Positions 11,030 through 22,601 are shown, counted from the first letter of the stretch. The stretch: 64,000 nt of DNA from Stereocaulon alpinum (GCA_018257865.1 JAEUBA010000036.1:186001-250000); one strand, 5' to 3'. Translations and numbers: made by a program. Notes: generated by a model not told the origin, from the sequence alone.

Positions 11030-11593
11030 AGCGCCGTCCTGCACATGGCGAATGCGGGCATCCATCACACTTCTTACGCCTGCCAAAATGGAGTCTGCAG
11101 TCTCGGAGTTCTCTAAGAAGCCAGCCTCTGAGCACCGCCCAAGCCATACAACAAACATTCCGGGCCGAGGTAAGGATATCTATTTCCTCGGAGTCATAGA
11201 TCATTCCTTGGTCACGCAAGCACGGATAGAGCTCGTTTTGACACGGCAGATGTACGGCATTCGGCTTGCGACTGTCTACTTATCTGACAAGTCTGAGCTT
11301 GGTTGATTTCACGATTCTCTAGCCTAAGAATACGCTTTCTTCTGTTGACCATAGTGATTGACCGGACATTGCATGAATCTGGGGCGTTTCATTGCCCTTT
11401 GCTCATAATTCAAACCATCGCTATATATCCTTTCCCTCCTTGAGAGGTATTCAGCGAAATAGCCCGTCTCGACATTTTGTCCTTGCGTCGGTTTCGGCTG
11501 TACGGCTTCTTCGCCTGTGCTGGCTTCCTTTCTTTCCTCTCGCCATACATAGATTTTGGCTGTCGCATAAGCATATTCCTTACTTCACAGTTC
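11030..11593. other. Intergenic between convergent units
   Basis: About 560 bases between the F-box-like gene (plus) and the end of the decayed DUF7580 gene (minus). Nothing recognisable. Confidence 0.5.
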
Positions 11594-13613
11594 TCACGGC
11601 TCACTAGGTTCATCCGGCCATATCTTCGAGTACTCGGGCATCCGTTCCTGGAATTGACGGACAATCTGGGCATGGAAGACCTTCTGGGCGCACGGATCAT
11701 CCAAGAAATATTCGTCAAGGCCTAGGCCGAAGTCGCAGTCTAAGCACATTCGGACAATGCTACCATACAGCGTCCCTAGCTGTTCGCCAGCATGCTTCTT
11801 TAGGAACAACAAGCCATTAGCTAGTGGCGCATTGATCTGAGAAAGGCCGTTCAGTTTGCTTTTCTGGACAAGGCTATCCAGTGTGTCCTCAAACTCGATC
11901 TCTAGTAGCAAGACGCCCAGACAGTATAGCATTTGGTTCTTCACTCATGAGCCCATGGGATGTGAGCTTCTATCCACACCTTTGCCCTTGCTCATTGTAA
12001 GGGAATGCAGATGAGGGGATCTAAAGGATGCTGGCAAAGCAGCATCGCCAGAGCCGAAGAATAGAACATCATCGCTCATCAGTGTGCTTCGAAGCCACGG
12101 CGTTGAATGATATAGAAGCACTGCCAGAGATAGAGCTCCTGCAAGTTGCCATTTGTCAGATCTTGGAACGGTTCGATGTTGACTATTCTTGGCTAACATA
12201 TCGGACAATGAGACGGTTTCCCCAGATGTTCGGCGGGCGGGTTCCTGATGATAGACCATGTACCTATTCGACCCATAACCGGTAAGATATCCCATACAAA
12301 CTTTGTGGCCGCTTACTCCAAGGTTGGACGACTCCATCACATGCAGACAGAAATTGGGTACTAGAGCGAGGTCTAGCAGCGGTAGCTCAGTTGCCGTGTT
12401 CGTTTGTGCGCTGACGGTCTGTGTTCGGACGGGTTCTCTCCTGGATAGCTCAGCATTTGTTTTCGAGGCACTGGCGGCTTTGTCCTTGGCTGATCTGCTC
12501 GTTTTGCCAGTACTGTTACTTCCAAAGGTCCTAAGAGTCCTGCAGAACCAAGAGGTCTGAGGTCTTTCCTTGACTTCGACTGGCGATTGTTCTTGCATTG
12601 GTATTGACGGAGAAGCTTCTGGCTGAGGAGGTCCACTAAAATCGCACGATGGCTTGATCTTTCCTTTCGTTCAGAGCTGTGTCTTCGACAGTCGATTCGA
12701 TCGCGAGTAGTACGGGATTACGAGAAGCTGAAGAAAGCTGATCGGCATCTCAGTATGTCAAAGCCATGTTCAATGACACCTTCGAGGACGCCTCCCTGTA
12801 CAGTTCAGATACTTCGTGGCACAGCCGAAGGTTAGCTGCATGTTCAGTATGTTTCGGACAAGTCCATAATCTTTCTAGGTGGCTATGCAGGGCCTTTGCG
12901 GCCTCGCGAAGTGTTTTGATTTTCTCGAGACCTAAATTCATTGATTGGACATCCAATTGTGTCTGAGGGGTGTGGGGGGGCTCCAGGACACATTGGAACG
13001 CACAATTTGCTGTGAGATGATCACTAGGGCCTGGTTGCGATGACGCAAATCTCTCATCTTCTCGTTCAAAGAAAGCTTTCCTAGACCTAGCTTCAGCTTC
13101 TGTCTGACATGTCTTCGCCAGGTTTTTAGGTCAACAGAGTCCAATTGGAGGTGTTTAGTTCAAGGGTCCAATTTATTGCGGCATAGTGCAAACCTCTGTA
13201 CGAAGGGGTCTCGATAGCCTATCCGAAAGACCCCTAGTTTCTTCGTAAATCTCATCTAGTGAGATCTTGATCATTTGCGGGATGTCACATAGCTATCCAT
13301 GAGACACGCCGATGGTGTTGAAAAAGGTAAGATCGAGATTGGGATCTCCACGGACAATGTTGCGAAGGCTGTAAGATGGATCTTTGAGCATGTTTCGCAG
13401 CTCGTGTCTGCCGACGAAGCGGTCCAAGACTAAGATGCATTCATTCCCAAAAGTGTCCCTCTGAAAGTTCAGCTCCGTGTTGAAGGTCTGAAGCGTCTTC
13501 AAATACTTGTGGAAAGTCCTCATAGGGTCACATATCCTCTCATAGCTTTCGAGCGCCGACACAATTAGTGGTAGTACCCTAAGCACCACACCGACAACCT
13601 CAAAGCCCGGCAT
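11594..13613 (-). pseudogene. Decayed DUF7580-family gene
   Basis: Conserved pieces occur in family order on the minus strand: the N-terminus MPGFEVVGVVLRVLPLIVSA and an EL...TFGNECILVLDR segment; then WRRHVRQKLKLGLGKLSLNEK; then CLGYL-like MGYLTGYGSNRYMVYH with the kinase-like SLAVLLYHSTPWLRS and DDVLFFG; then NQMLYCLGVLLLEIEF and a GTLYGSIVRMCLDCDFG tail. They are split by an in-frame TAG (13293-13295), TAA (13173-13175) and TGA (11945-11947) and by at least three frame changes, one at a C-run near 12970. Intact relatives are single proteins of about 550-650 aa with a kinase-like C-terminal half. The stops fit CAG/CAA/CGA to TAG/TAA/TGA changes. Introns could explain some breaks, but not all. 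Confidence 0.6.
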
Positions 13614-13881
13614 GATGATTGGATTAAAGTAAGAAGATGGGTTCAGTCAGATGAAATGATTATGTGGATGCCTACTTCTCACCAACGGTAATGTACAATG
13701 TTGTTTCACATGACGCTGTCCGTCAGTATGGAAACGGCTGGGATCGCCGGCAAGGCCCCACTTTCCTCTGGTGCTTTGTGGCGTGGGCAGTAGTGGGCTG
13801 CGCTAATGTATTGCTGCATAGAGTCGAACAATCAAAGGATTAGAACATGATCTATCAGCAATTGTTATCTCGCTGCAGTAC

Positions 13882-15719
13882 TTGAAGTCGAGAATACAAA
13901 GAATTGATCCATTCCTTCATAGCGTTCCCGGTACCAACGCTGGCTCAGCGATAAATCTGTACCAAGAATCGCGATGGAGCAAGATTCCTCGAGTAAGGTT
14001 GGCGCCGCCAGCCAGCTCTTTCAACGTTGCGTCGATCTCTTTAAAGGTCCACAAACGAGAAGAAGATGCATTACGAGATGAATTTGGAAAATTCTAGTGA
14101 TTGATACTACCCCCACGAAGGACGATTAGACGCTCTCTTGATGAATTCGAGCAGGCTTAAACAAAGTGTGCTTTCCATTCTGGTGGAGGTCGGTGAATTG
14201 GTCTGTGATGATAATTTTGGTACCCTAGATCTGATTACCTTCTCTATTAGAGAGTAGCTGACGTTGGAGGTCCGAGTCAGGAATCTTCAGGTTCGTGAGC
14301 CAAGATCTCCGCGATGCCCAGCTTTACAGTCAGCGGTCCGATGTCCGCTCCTTGGTTGAAGCTGTTCAGGAGAGCCTTGATTATGTATTCAGTAGCGCTA
14401 GCGACAGCAGCTCTGAATCCAGTGAGTTGGGGAACCTCGAAGAAGTTATTGATGGGCTTTGCTCCCGAAATCAGTGCCTCATAGATTTGAGCTCAGCTTT
14501 GGGTCGCCCAGCAGCCGATTGTGACTTTGGAGAGGTGGAAGCGATTGCCACAATGCTCTTTAAAGTGTCTGGACCTGCAGAGGTATGGACAAGAAAGATT
14601 GTCGATACTTATCCTAAGATAGATATCACACTTGCTGAACGTTTGGGCGAAGCCAACTGGAGAAGGTACCAAAGGATAACGAAGGGCTTGGCGGACATTG
14701 AAGCATTGGCCAGTGACAGTGGAGATTAAGGAGACGAAGGTGATGATGATGATGCGGTGGAAGAGGTGGTGGCAATTGCCCTACATTCTACAGCAAGTAC
14801 GAGATTAAGCCAAGGCCAAGATTCCGACTTCAGTGGGAGGGGTCCTAGAAGCTCTGACCATCCCACCACCATGACATCAATTTCAAATGCTGGCTTTGAT
14901 CATACTTTTACCAACATTCGAAAGAGACGTCGTGATATGGACACAATGTCCCGAGCTACGTTCACTTCTGTTATGACTAATGACCAAGGGCAGAGAGGAT
15001 GGTTACAAATCCCAGCATTCCCAGATGCAGCTGCATCAGGGACACCATTTGCATGTAGTATTTGTGGAAGGAAACAGAAGAACATCTCTAACCGAATTGA
15101 TTGGAAGTTCGGATCCCCAAGATGGCGCAACTCAAAACCTTACTAACATCATCACAGGAAGCATGTATTTGCAGATCTTGAACCGTATATCTGCACCTTT
15201 CAGGGGTGCAAAGGCGGAATTGCATCGTTCAAGACTAGAAAGCTCTGGGCCGATCACGAGTTCTCCAACCATCGCATGACAAGTATATGGAAATGCAATG
15301 ACTGCGGTATAGAGTTCCACGAGATAGACCCCTTCCGACTGCACACTCGTATGGAACATAGGAATGTCGTGATAGGCAACCAGCTAGAGACACTCTTGAA
15401 GTCCGCAGAGATATCTACTAGGAGCTGTGAGGAAGATTTGCGTTGCCCGTTCTGCTTTGAGGCCCTCGAAAACAAGATCCGACTTTTCGCAATGCATGTC
15501 GCTAGACACCTGGAAGAGATCTCATTGGCAGTGTTGCCCCGTTACTTGAACTTCGAGAATGATGAAGAGTCTTCGACATCGAGTCAAAGTCTTTCCATGT
15601 CAGTAGACGCCGGATATGTTGGACCACGGACACCTAGCGACAACGATTTAATGGGGCAGTGGCCGATTTTCCATTATCCAAGACCGCCTCCCATTAGGCT
15701 ATCCAGGATAAGACTCTAA
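13882..15719 (+). pseudogene. Decayed fungal C2H2-type domain gene
   Basis: Text of a common fungal family is spread over several frames. An EDALRDEFGKF stretch ends in TAG-TGA near 14094. RLDALLMNSSRLKQSVLSIL with VEVGELVCD is next (from 14123), then SDVRSLVEAVQESLDYVF and RLGEANWRRYQR up to an in-frame TAA at 14727. FACSICGRKQKN follows and is spliced at 15107-15157 (branch point TACTAAC) to KHVFADLEPYICTFQGC, WADHEFSNHR, WKCNDCGIEF, LRCPFCFEALENK and MHVARHLEEISLAVLPR. The last 550 bp are intact and would encode the normal zinc-binding half. A 61-nt intron at 14211 could restore one junction, but the stops at 14094 and 14727 remain, so I call it a pseudogene or a gene with a dead allele. 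Confidence 0.55.
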
Positions 15720-16741
15720 CCTGACGTCTCAAGAAAAGGCTCGAGAGCAGATAGCGAGAGCGAGTTGTTGTAGAAACAGCCACATGAAGCTAGTGATGGT
15801 ATACCTGCCCTAGTCACCCTGACCACGAAGAGAGCCGGTAGCTGACCCAACGCGGTACCAAGTATCTGTCCTTCTTTCGAAGCAGGCAAAGTCTCGCGAG
15901 ACTTACAAAGACATACAGAGAGGTTTAGTACGGAGAACCGGGAGGATCAATGGCTCTACACGTGATCCCAGCTGAAGATAAAGATGGCACGAGGATGCAG
16001 AATTGAGCTAGACGGCAAGAAGAGCGGGAAACAGCCTGTGTGTGATGGATTGCTACTGTCATCGGCTCAGACACCGATAGAAGAGAATGTTGTTGTCAAC
16101 GTATAGCAATACTCCTTTTGCCACTATGGTTACATTCGGCGTTCAAGCAAGAACGGGTGTTCGGATCTTGATAGATGCTTGACTCGACTCACCTAACGGG
16201 AGATTCCGCTCATATCTGGAGTTGGAGGTGGCTTCTTACATGGGTGGTATTGTATAGGATTTTCGAGCATTCAAGGGGGGTGATGAAGGTGTAAGAGCGG
16301 CTCTGTTGCTACTCGGTGAAGTGTGAAGTTCCACAGGTGAATCACGTGATTGACTGAAAACCCTCAATTTTGTGCGGGTAGATGTTCATATCTGAGCCGT
16401 AGGCATCAGGTAATGTGGCTTTTGGCATACTCTCGTTGTGGATGTTCTCTCGCTACGGTAGTGTTGCGCCTCAGCCATCAAAAAATGAGTGACTTGCGAT
16501 TGCTGGAGAGGTAAATGAGCACAAACTCATGATCCGAGTTCTAATTTATGCTACCAAAGCTACGTCTTCGCTCAGCAATTAAAATCATATACCGGTCGAA
16601 AGAAGTGATAGCCTAGCTCTCCGACCAAGCTAAGGTTTGTCCGGATTATCAGCATGCTCTGGTATTCGTCGCGCCCATATCCAGTCACCCAGGGAACATT
16701 CATTGAAACTCAAGCCCAGGAGCCTGGCTGTCTCGCATCTC
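15720..16741. other. Intergenic, nothing recognised
   Basis: About 1 kb without coherent coding sequence or visible repeats. Confidence 0.55.
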
Positions 16742-17170
16742 TCACTTCGTTGAAGCTAAGCAACCGTTAGCACTCGTCTCACTCACCATTGAATAAGGTC
16801 GGGACCACTCACCCCGAACACAACCACTGTGAGCCGGTAGCCCATCCACACTAACTGCTTCAAAGACTTCAGGCCTAACCATGCTCAGTCCCTCATACCC
16901 CGCTCCGCCCTTCTCCCTTCCTTTCCCCAGATACCCCAGACTCCCCGAAATAGCCGCTCTCATTAAAACAATTAACAAATACACTAGCAGTCCAACGCAG
17001 GCAACGATAGCCGGGCCCGTAACGGTCTCGAGGAATGCAATGAAGCGGTTTTTGAAGAGAATAATGAGGGTAAGAAGGTCCTCAGCTACACCCTGAAGGT
17101 CCAGTCATGCGAGAATCGGTGAGTCACGTTGCTGGAATCAGGCGGCGTGGTCAAAGTCGTCAATCGCCAT
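16742..17170 (-). pseudogene. Small membrane-protein gene fragment, probably broken
   Basis: Minus-strand text EDLLTLIILFKNRFIAFLE followed by the membrane helix GPAIVACVGLLVYLLIVLM and a polar tail. An upstream ATG at 17170 (MAIDDFDHAA) is cut by an in-frame TGA. A short intron (donor GTGACT, acceptor GTGTAG before 17085) would join the two. The layout resembles the intact small membrane proteins just to the right. No homologue is recognised; it may be a pseudogene or have an unrecognised first exon. Confidence 0.3.
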
Positions 17171-17612
17171 GAAGAAGAACAACAGCGAATTTTTTGGTAC
17201 AAGGGAGCAGGACAGTCTGACGTGGGAGAATGGAACGTGCTCAGTCCCAGAACGTCAAGCCAATGATGGTCAAAGGTGTCGTGGGCCGCGGTTGGTGAGA
17301 GTTCTTAGAGGTAGGTTTGGCGCTAGTCTCATGTTGATAAGGACTGAAAAGGAATGTGGATCCATTAGGGTTGAGACCGCCGTCTTGGGTTCGAGTCAAG
17401 TAGAGATATCACGCGTAGCCGATTAACACAAGAGTGCCGTATTCCCGGTGGGGTCCTGCTGCCGGGACCTGCCAAGGCTGCTCTGATGCCACCCACTATC
17501 CACTCGAAGCTAGGACTACACGACGACCCGTGCACAGCCCTTTAGAAATCAGTTGCATCCACTCCCAGCCGCGTACCCTGACGTACCGAGACCTAAAAAG
17601 CCATTCACACCC
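17171..17612. other. Intergenic, nothing recognised
   Basis: About 440 bases with no supported feature. Confidence 0.5.
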
Positions 17613-17906
17613 TCAAAAGCGCTTCCCTTCATCATCATCATCATCATCCTTAAACCTGACCTCCTCGCGTTGAGCCTCCGTATCTCTAGCAGCCAGCTTC
17701 CTAATCAAAAGCGGATTGTAAACATACGGCGCACCAATAGGCCGTCCATTCCTGAGATAATACAACGCCAAGAAGACAGTCGTGAAGAAGGCAGCAACAC
17801 AAACCAGCGACGTGAAGAGGAAAAACGTAGTCCGGAAGAGCGCGGAACCGAGCCCCGCACTTTCTGTAAGCACGATGGAACTATCAGCGCTGGAATCCAT
17901 TGCCAA
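17613..17906 (-). CDS. Small single-pass membrane protein with acidic tail
   Basis: A 97-aa intronless ORF starting at ATG 17906. Residues about 25-51 form one hydrophobic helix (LFRTTFFLFTSLVCVAAFF then TTVFLALYYL). The C-terminal tail has YNPLLIRKLAARD and a run of six Asp encoded by an ATC/GAT trinucleotide microsatellite at about 17630-17648, so length may vary between strains. No family is recognised. It is one of three small minus-strand membrane proteins within 3 kb. Confidence 0.5.
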   Translation of the reverse strand: MAMDSSADSSIVLTESAGLGSALFRTTFFLFTSLVCVAAFFTTVFLALYYLRNGRPIGAPYVYNPLLIRKLAARDTEAQREEVRFKDDDDDDEGKRF

Positions 17907-18599
17907 GTAGATAAGCTGTTCGAAAAAGCCAAGACGGAGAGCTTTTCTCGGTGAGCCAAGTAGATGTAGAGATATGTAGACTGGACAAAGAGAAGAAAAC
18001 TAAGAAGTTCTTGGGAGTAGGGATGCATTATTTGCTGGAAATTCGGTCTTTACAGAAGCCGCCAACCTCCGCAGCTAATGTCTGTGGCATCACGAATCGA
18101 CGAATGGATTGGACAGCAAGGGTCTCTAGCAAGGAGCCCGAGGCGCTTTTCGGCCGAATTTTGGCTGTGTAAGCAGGATTGTGTGATTACGGTATGCACA
18201 TTCCGACATGCTGGTGTGTAATCAAACTATGCCATGTTTTGTTTTGATGATGTCATTGGGCCCCTGGTAGGTAGGTGGACCTGAGTAACTAATGGTATGC
18301 ATCATCAAAGTACCTTACTTAAGCCAGTCACAATGTTGGCGCCACGTCTATCAATTTCCAGGTCTACCAATTATAAATCAACAGGTTGAGACTCTAGGAC
18401 AACCTGGCAGTACGCTGATTGGTCGGAACAGTCGGCTCCCCTAGTTCATGATGGAACCCTAGCGTTGTGGTCGCGATGCATTAGATGAAGCAGAGCCTTG
18501 GCGTCCCTAAACCAAACCCCGGTCTGAGTACTTGGTCATCATGACCACATCCCTCCCTCCAACACTCGTCATACCTCTACTTTGACTATCCACATAACC
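17907..18599. other. Intergenic, nothing recognised
   Basis: About 690 bases. Probably promoter and terminator sequence for the two neighbouring small genes. Confidence 0.5.
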
Positions 18600-18941
18600 T
18601 CAATCACCCCTCACATGTCTACCTTCTACAACCTCTTCCTCCTCCTCCCATGCCTCCCATGTAGTCATCTCCCTAAACCCCGCAGCTATCTCCTCGTCAG
18701 TGCCCCTTTGAGCCTGCTCTCCGCTCCTTCGCCTCTCCACGTAGTCAGCCCGTGTGTAGATCTCACGCTTGACGCCGAGTACTGCTGCGCCGACACATAC
18801 GATGATTGCAAAGAAGGCGAACAAGAGGGCTCCGATAACTGTGATAACTTTGACGCCGATCCACAGGATGTGGCAAATCCAGTAGACCAGTTCGAGGATT
18901 GTGGGGTCGGCTGGGCTCCGTTTGGGAATGGTGGATGACAT
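18600..18941 (-). CDS. Small membrane protein with charged tail
   Basis: A 113-aa ORF with ATG at 18941 (MSSTIPKRSP). Residues about 15-55 are strongly hydrophobic and long enough for two helices (ILELVYWICHILWIGVKVI, then GALLFAFFAIIVCVGAAVL). The tail is rich in Glu and Arg and ends with five consecutive Glu, then VVEGRHVRGD. The frame stays open upstream through a 76-bp tandem repeat array, so an initiation further upstream is formally possible; I prefer ATG 18941 because the upstream translation is only repeat. No family is recognised. Confidence 0.5.
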   Translation of the reverse strand: MSSTIPKRSPADPTILELVYWICHILWIGVKVITVIGALLFAFFAIIVCVGAAVLGVKREIYTRADYVERRRSGEQAQRGTDEEIAAGFREMTTWEAWEEEEEVVEGRHVRGD

Positions 18942-18961
18942 GGTGGGGCTGTTCTGGTGAG

Positions 18962-19189
18962 TTCTTGCGTTGTTTTTGGGGACGGGGCTCGTGGTGGTGA
19001 TGTAAGTTGGGTGGTGGTTGATATGCAAACTGTTGAATTCTTGCGTTGTTTTTGGGGACAGGCCTTGTGGTGGTAATGTAAGTTGGGTGGTGGTTGGTAT
19101 GCAAACTGTTGAATTCTTGCGTTGTTTTTGGGGACGGGGCTCGTGGTGGTAATGTAAGCTGGGTGGTGGTTGGTATGCAAACTGTTGAG
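18962..19189. repeat. Tandem repeat, three copies of about 76 bp
   Basis: Three head-to-tail copies (18962-19037, 19038-19113, 19114-19189) sharing TTCTTGCGTTGTTTTTGGGG and ending ATGCAAACTGTTGA, with a few substitutions. The array lies directly upstream of the start codon of the small membrane-protein gene on the minus strand, so it would lie in its promoter or 5' leader. Confidence 0.9.
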
Positions 19190-20063
19190 ATGCTCGTGTT
19201 GTTGATGATCTTGAAGCTAAGACGGTTGAAGAGATGAGGTTGACAATACTGAAGCCTGGAGGCAAGACTCGGTGTTCTAAGCCAGAAGCCGGCGCCTTCC
19301 ACGTTCCTTTCTTTTACGCTCATGATAAGTTGAACGTCTGACATTGGGCGCGAGGAAAGCGCTATGGGTGAGCATTGCCCTTGGCAGGTGCCCACCGGTT
19401 CACGCCAAATTCGCTTTGAATGGGCGACCCGAGATTACCTTTCAGGCCATGGTGAGGATAGCTATGAGATTGAACTTCGCCTCGGACCCATGGACTTCCA
19501 AACAAGTTGGTCTTGCGGCTACAAATCGTTGTGAGATTTGTGACACTGCGTTCCAGGCTCTCACCAGTAGGTGAAACGCTCACGTTGGTGATCAAAAATC
19601 GTCTACATTCCAATCGCCCAACCGAGAAGTCTTGTATTTGTTACGGACATACTACAAATGTATTGAGTGGCCAGAGAATGATCTTTACAAGGCAGATAGG
19701 CTTAAGGTTATCATCTCGAAGACCGGGATGTGGACGTTGTCGACGAAATTGGTCGACACTCCCATTAGTTCTCCTTGTCATGTGAGTCAGCCGCGAAGCA
19801 CAAATCGCGGACAGGGCGCGTCACGGGCGAGGCCCAACCATGGTAAGTACTTGCTAAGTCCCGCATATTCTTAGTCTTCTCGAAAGGATACAATCACGGT
19901 GCCAGACACGTAAATCGAGCAATATTTCAAAAACTCGACAGAGCTATTGCAACGCCATCAACATCTCACATACACGCTTGCCATAACTCCAACTCCTGTG
20001 AGTTGTTTCCTCAGCCTGGATGTAGCCCGCTAGACCTCTCCTCGCCTTCCGAAGATACCTCAT
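19190..20063. other. Intergenic, nothing recognised
   Basis: About 870 bases with only short chance-like open frames. Confidence 0.5.
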
Positions 20064-20576
20064 TCACTTCTCGTTCTTCAAAGGCTCCTCGAAAAGGGGA
20101 TCCAACTCTTCCAGATCGGAATCATCGCTCTTGTAGTACGTTTCTGACTCTGCAGAATCCGTGGAGTCCTCGCCATCGGCAGGAACGTTCTCTTCAACAG
20201 GAGCAGCCAAGTCCGCCGGAGTGGTAATGTTGAGTTCGTAAAATTGCACGGGCAGCTCATTATCTGGGCCTTCGTCCGCAGTAACCGACGAGGGTGCTAA
20301 TATTGCGACTTCCGATGTTTCAATATTTGCTTCAAGATCTCTATCCGTATTGTCGTTTGCGCTAGCCTCTTTGCTGGCTCGCGCATTTTGATTGTCGAAG
20401 CCACCAACGTAGTAGATGATTGGCGATGCAAGGAGGGATACAAAGAGCCCAAGGGCTAGAGCACCGGCTATGAGTTCGAATCCAAGAATTATCCAGAATC
20501 CAATGGCGAAGCCGACGTGAAAAATGCTGCTGAATACATTCCGTAGCACGAACAGGTAGGCACTCGGAGACGACAT
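20064..20576 (-). CDS. Membrane protein with long acidic C-terminal tail
   Basis: A 170-aa intronless ORF starting at ATG 20576 (MSSPSAYLF). Residues about 8-60 are hydrophobic and fit two membrane helices (SIFHVGFAIGFWIILGFELI and AGALALGLFVSLLASPIIYY). Residues 65-170 are polar and strongly acidic (EDSTDSAESE, SDDSDLEELDPLFEE). No family is recognised. Its layout (N-terminal membrane anchor, acidic soluble tail) is like the two small genes to its left, but I cannot show sequence homology. Confidence 0.5.
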   Translation of the reverse strand: MSSPSAYLFVLRNVFSSIFHVGFAIGFWIILGFELIAGALALGLFVSLLASPIIYYVGGFDNQNARASKEASANDNTDRDLEANIETSEVAILAPSSVTADEGPDNELPVQFYELNITTPADLAAPVEENVPADGEDSTDSAESETYYKSDDSDLEELDPLFEEPLKNEK

Positions 20577-20769
20577 TTTCACTGTCGATATTGGCGATGT
20601 CTTGTATATTCTGCACACTTGTGAGGTCTCACAGCGGCACAAGTTTTGGATTATGGCAGCAATCCTGATGTGAATGCAACATGGGAAGTATGAGCAGCAA
20701 GGAAAGAAATACTTGCAGAAATTCCATCCCAGGGTTTTCGTTGGTCAGCTGAGCCACCATTTGCGCACA

Positions 20770-21249
20770 TTACCATCTGGGCTCAAAAATTCTACGGTTC
20801 GGTAAATTCGCTACATTGGTAACCTCCAAAGCCTCCACAAGTCTCCACCCAGGTTCATCACCATCAAGCGTCTTATCGCATTTCACAAACCACTCCTTGC
20901 GCTTGCGATGCCGCAGCTCTGCAACCACAGCCAAGTCGAGCGCCTCCACAGACCTATCCCGTAATTTGCCGGGATCTCTTGATTTCTCATGTTCTATCAA
21001 TCGAGTAAAATGTGCCCTAACGATATCTGTGGATACGATGTTCCGGCCATTGTGTTTTCGAGGCATACATACCAGATGTACAGGGCGGGTATGCAGCTTC
21101 AGTACACAGGTTACATAGTCTCTTGAACTTTCGAAGAAGGTCGAATGGATGAGAAGGTCATATGTTGGCACAGGAATCTCGCTGATGGTAGGTAAGTTGG
21201 GTCGTTTCGCTACCGGAGCATTAACGGGTTGTTTTCGTTGGCTGGGCAT
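20770..21249 (-). CDS. Hypothetical protein, 159 aa
   Basis: An intronless minus-strand ORF. The start chosen is ATG 21249 (MPSQRKQPVNAPVAKRPNLP); the frame extends 48 codons further to an ATG at 21393. The centre has YDLLIHSTFFESSRDYVTCV and KLHTRPVHLVCMPRKHNGR, with alternating hydrophobic/polar spacing that suggests beta strands. The C-terminus is basic and then ends in NRRIFEPRW. No family is recognised and no signal or membrane segment is present. Confidence 0.45.
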   Translation of the reverse strand: MPSQRKQPVNAPVAKRPNLPTISEIPVPTYDLLIHSTFFESSRDYVTCVLKLHTRPVHLVCMPRKHNGRNIVSTDIVRAHFTRLIEHEKSRDPGKLRDRSVEALDLAVVAELRHRKRKEWFVKCDKTLDGDEPGWRLVEALEVTNVANLPNRRIFEPRW

Positions 21250-21884
21250 TTTCGGCGTGTTTCGGTTGCGGGTTGGAGCTTTAAGATAACGGGGCGACCG
21301 GGACGGGAATTTGGAGGTCGATAGCGGAGAGTCACGAAAATCTTGGTTTGTGGAGAAGCGGCAATGTTCATGCTTTGGAGGTAAGTTGATCACAACGCTA
21401 AGCTCATCGCTTTTTCATATGCGTCTATAATGCTTTTGGAGTTTTGAGATATGAAAGGCCCGTCTGGCTCATTGTCATAACGTATGAGGGATGATGGTCT
21501 TCACAACGCGTTCGGCTGACCTTGTAGCATTAGAGACGAAATGACTGTCCTGGTCTCGAACAATATGACAACAGGTGAAGTCTGGAATAGCGCCTCCAGG
21601 CACCTTAATTCACGTCCTGCTTCAAATCTGTGAATTTTGTATCTTCACGTTGTATAAACGAAGATAACGAACGAGGAGCAAGAAAGCATAAGGCGATCGA
21701 GGAGATTGTCGGACCATGACTCCTTTCGAGCGCTCGTAGCCTCTATGAATCTGATCCGTCAACGACAACGAGTCTTCACCGCCGCGAGCAACATCGATAT
21801 GAACAGTGGGTCTCAGAGCTAATTGAAAAGTCTCCTGCTGGTGTTGATTAGATTTCCCGTCGTCCACCAAATATCGCCTTCTTT
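21250..21884. other. Intergenic, nothing recognised
   Basis: About 630 bases between the hypothetical gene and the left LTR-like repeat. Confidence 0.5.
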
Positions 21885-22183
21885 CTTAGTTGACTTTACC
21901 AAACAATCTGTACGCAAGTCTACCCTTAAACGTAATGAAATATTATTTATTTCAGGGCTTGCCCTTATTAAGCTTTAATTCAGCGTAACTCTAGCAGAGA
22001 TAATAATCTAAGAAGATAATATTAAAACTAAGATAAATATAAGACTAAAGTTAACTTATAGGCTTCTAGAAAGCGGTAAGATATATAATAAGCGTAAGAA
22101 GAGATATGGAAATGTTATACGGAGATGCCTATCCTACCCTTCTTATATACGTGACGCCAGTCTCGACGATAACGAGCTCCAAT
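21885..22183 (-). mobile_element. Degenerate solo-LTR-like repeat, left copy
   Basis: About 300 bp matching the region 26163-26440 in inverted orientation. Shared blocks include CTTAGTTGACTTTACC, AACAATCTGTACG, CAGGGCTTGCCCTT, AATATAAGACTAAA, CTTCTRGAAAGCGG and AGTCTCGACGA (read in this copy's plus strand). The start on the minus strand, TATTGGAGCTCG, aligns with TGTTGGAACTTG of the other copy, i.e. a TG-starting LTR end. This copy is very AT-rich in its middle, with many C-to-T-like differences from the other, as expected of RIP. Confidence 0.65.
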
Positions 22184-22601
22184 AGGACGTGTAACACCAG
22201 GTTCTAACCCGGTTATTCAAAAATCGGAAGCCTTCAACAATGCCACCAGCTCGTGTACTTGAGGGTATGATGATGGGAAAGCATGTGTCAAGGGAAGTCA
22301 TGTGAAGCGTCCACTGGCTCGCCGCTCACGCCTCAAGTAGCTGCAAACAGATAGATGACTTTCAACTCTTCCCCAGTAAGAAAAAACCGCTTCGTTACTT
22401 GAGCACACATGGGATCCTCTCCAGCTTTTGAGGGGTTGATCTAATTCTCAGCCTGAATGTGGTCTTAGTGAGCGTAGCACTAACGTCTGAAAAGGTAAAG
22501 GACAGAAGGTGCGGGTCTGTACGAAGGGTGACCTTGAATCATACGAACCTTGATGTAGAATTCATCTTCACAAGGCGTGGTAGAAAGCTTTACCGCCCTG
22601 G

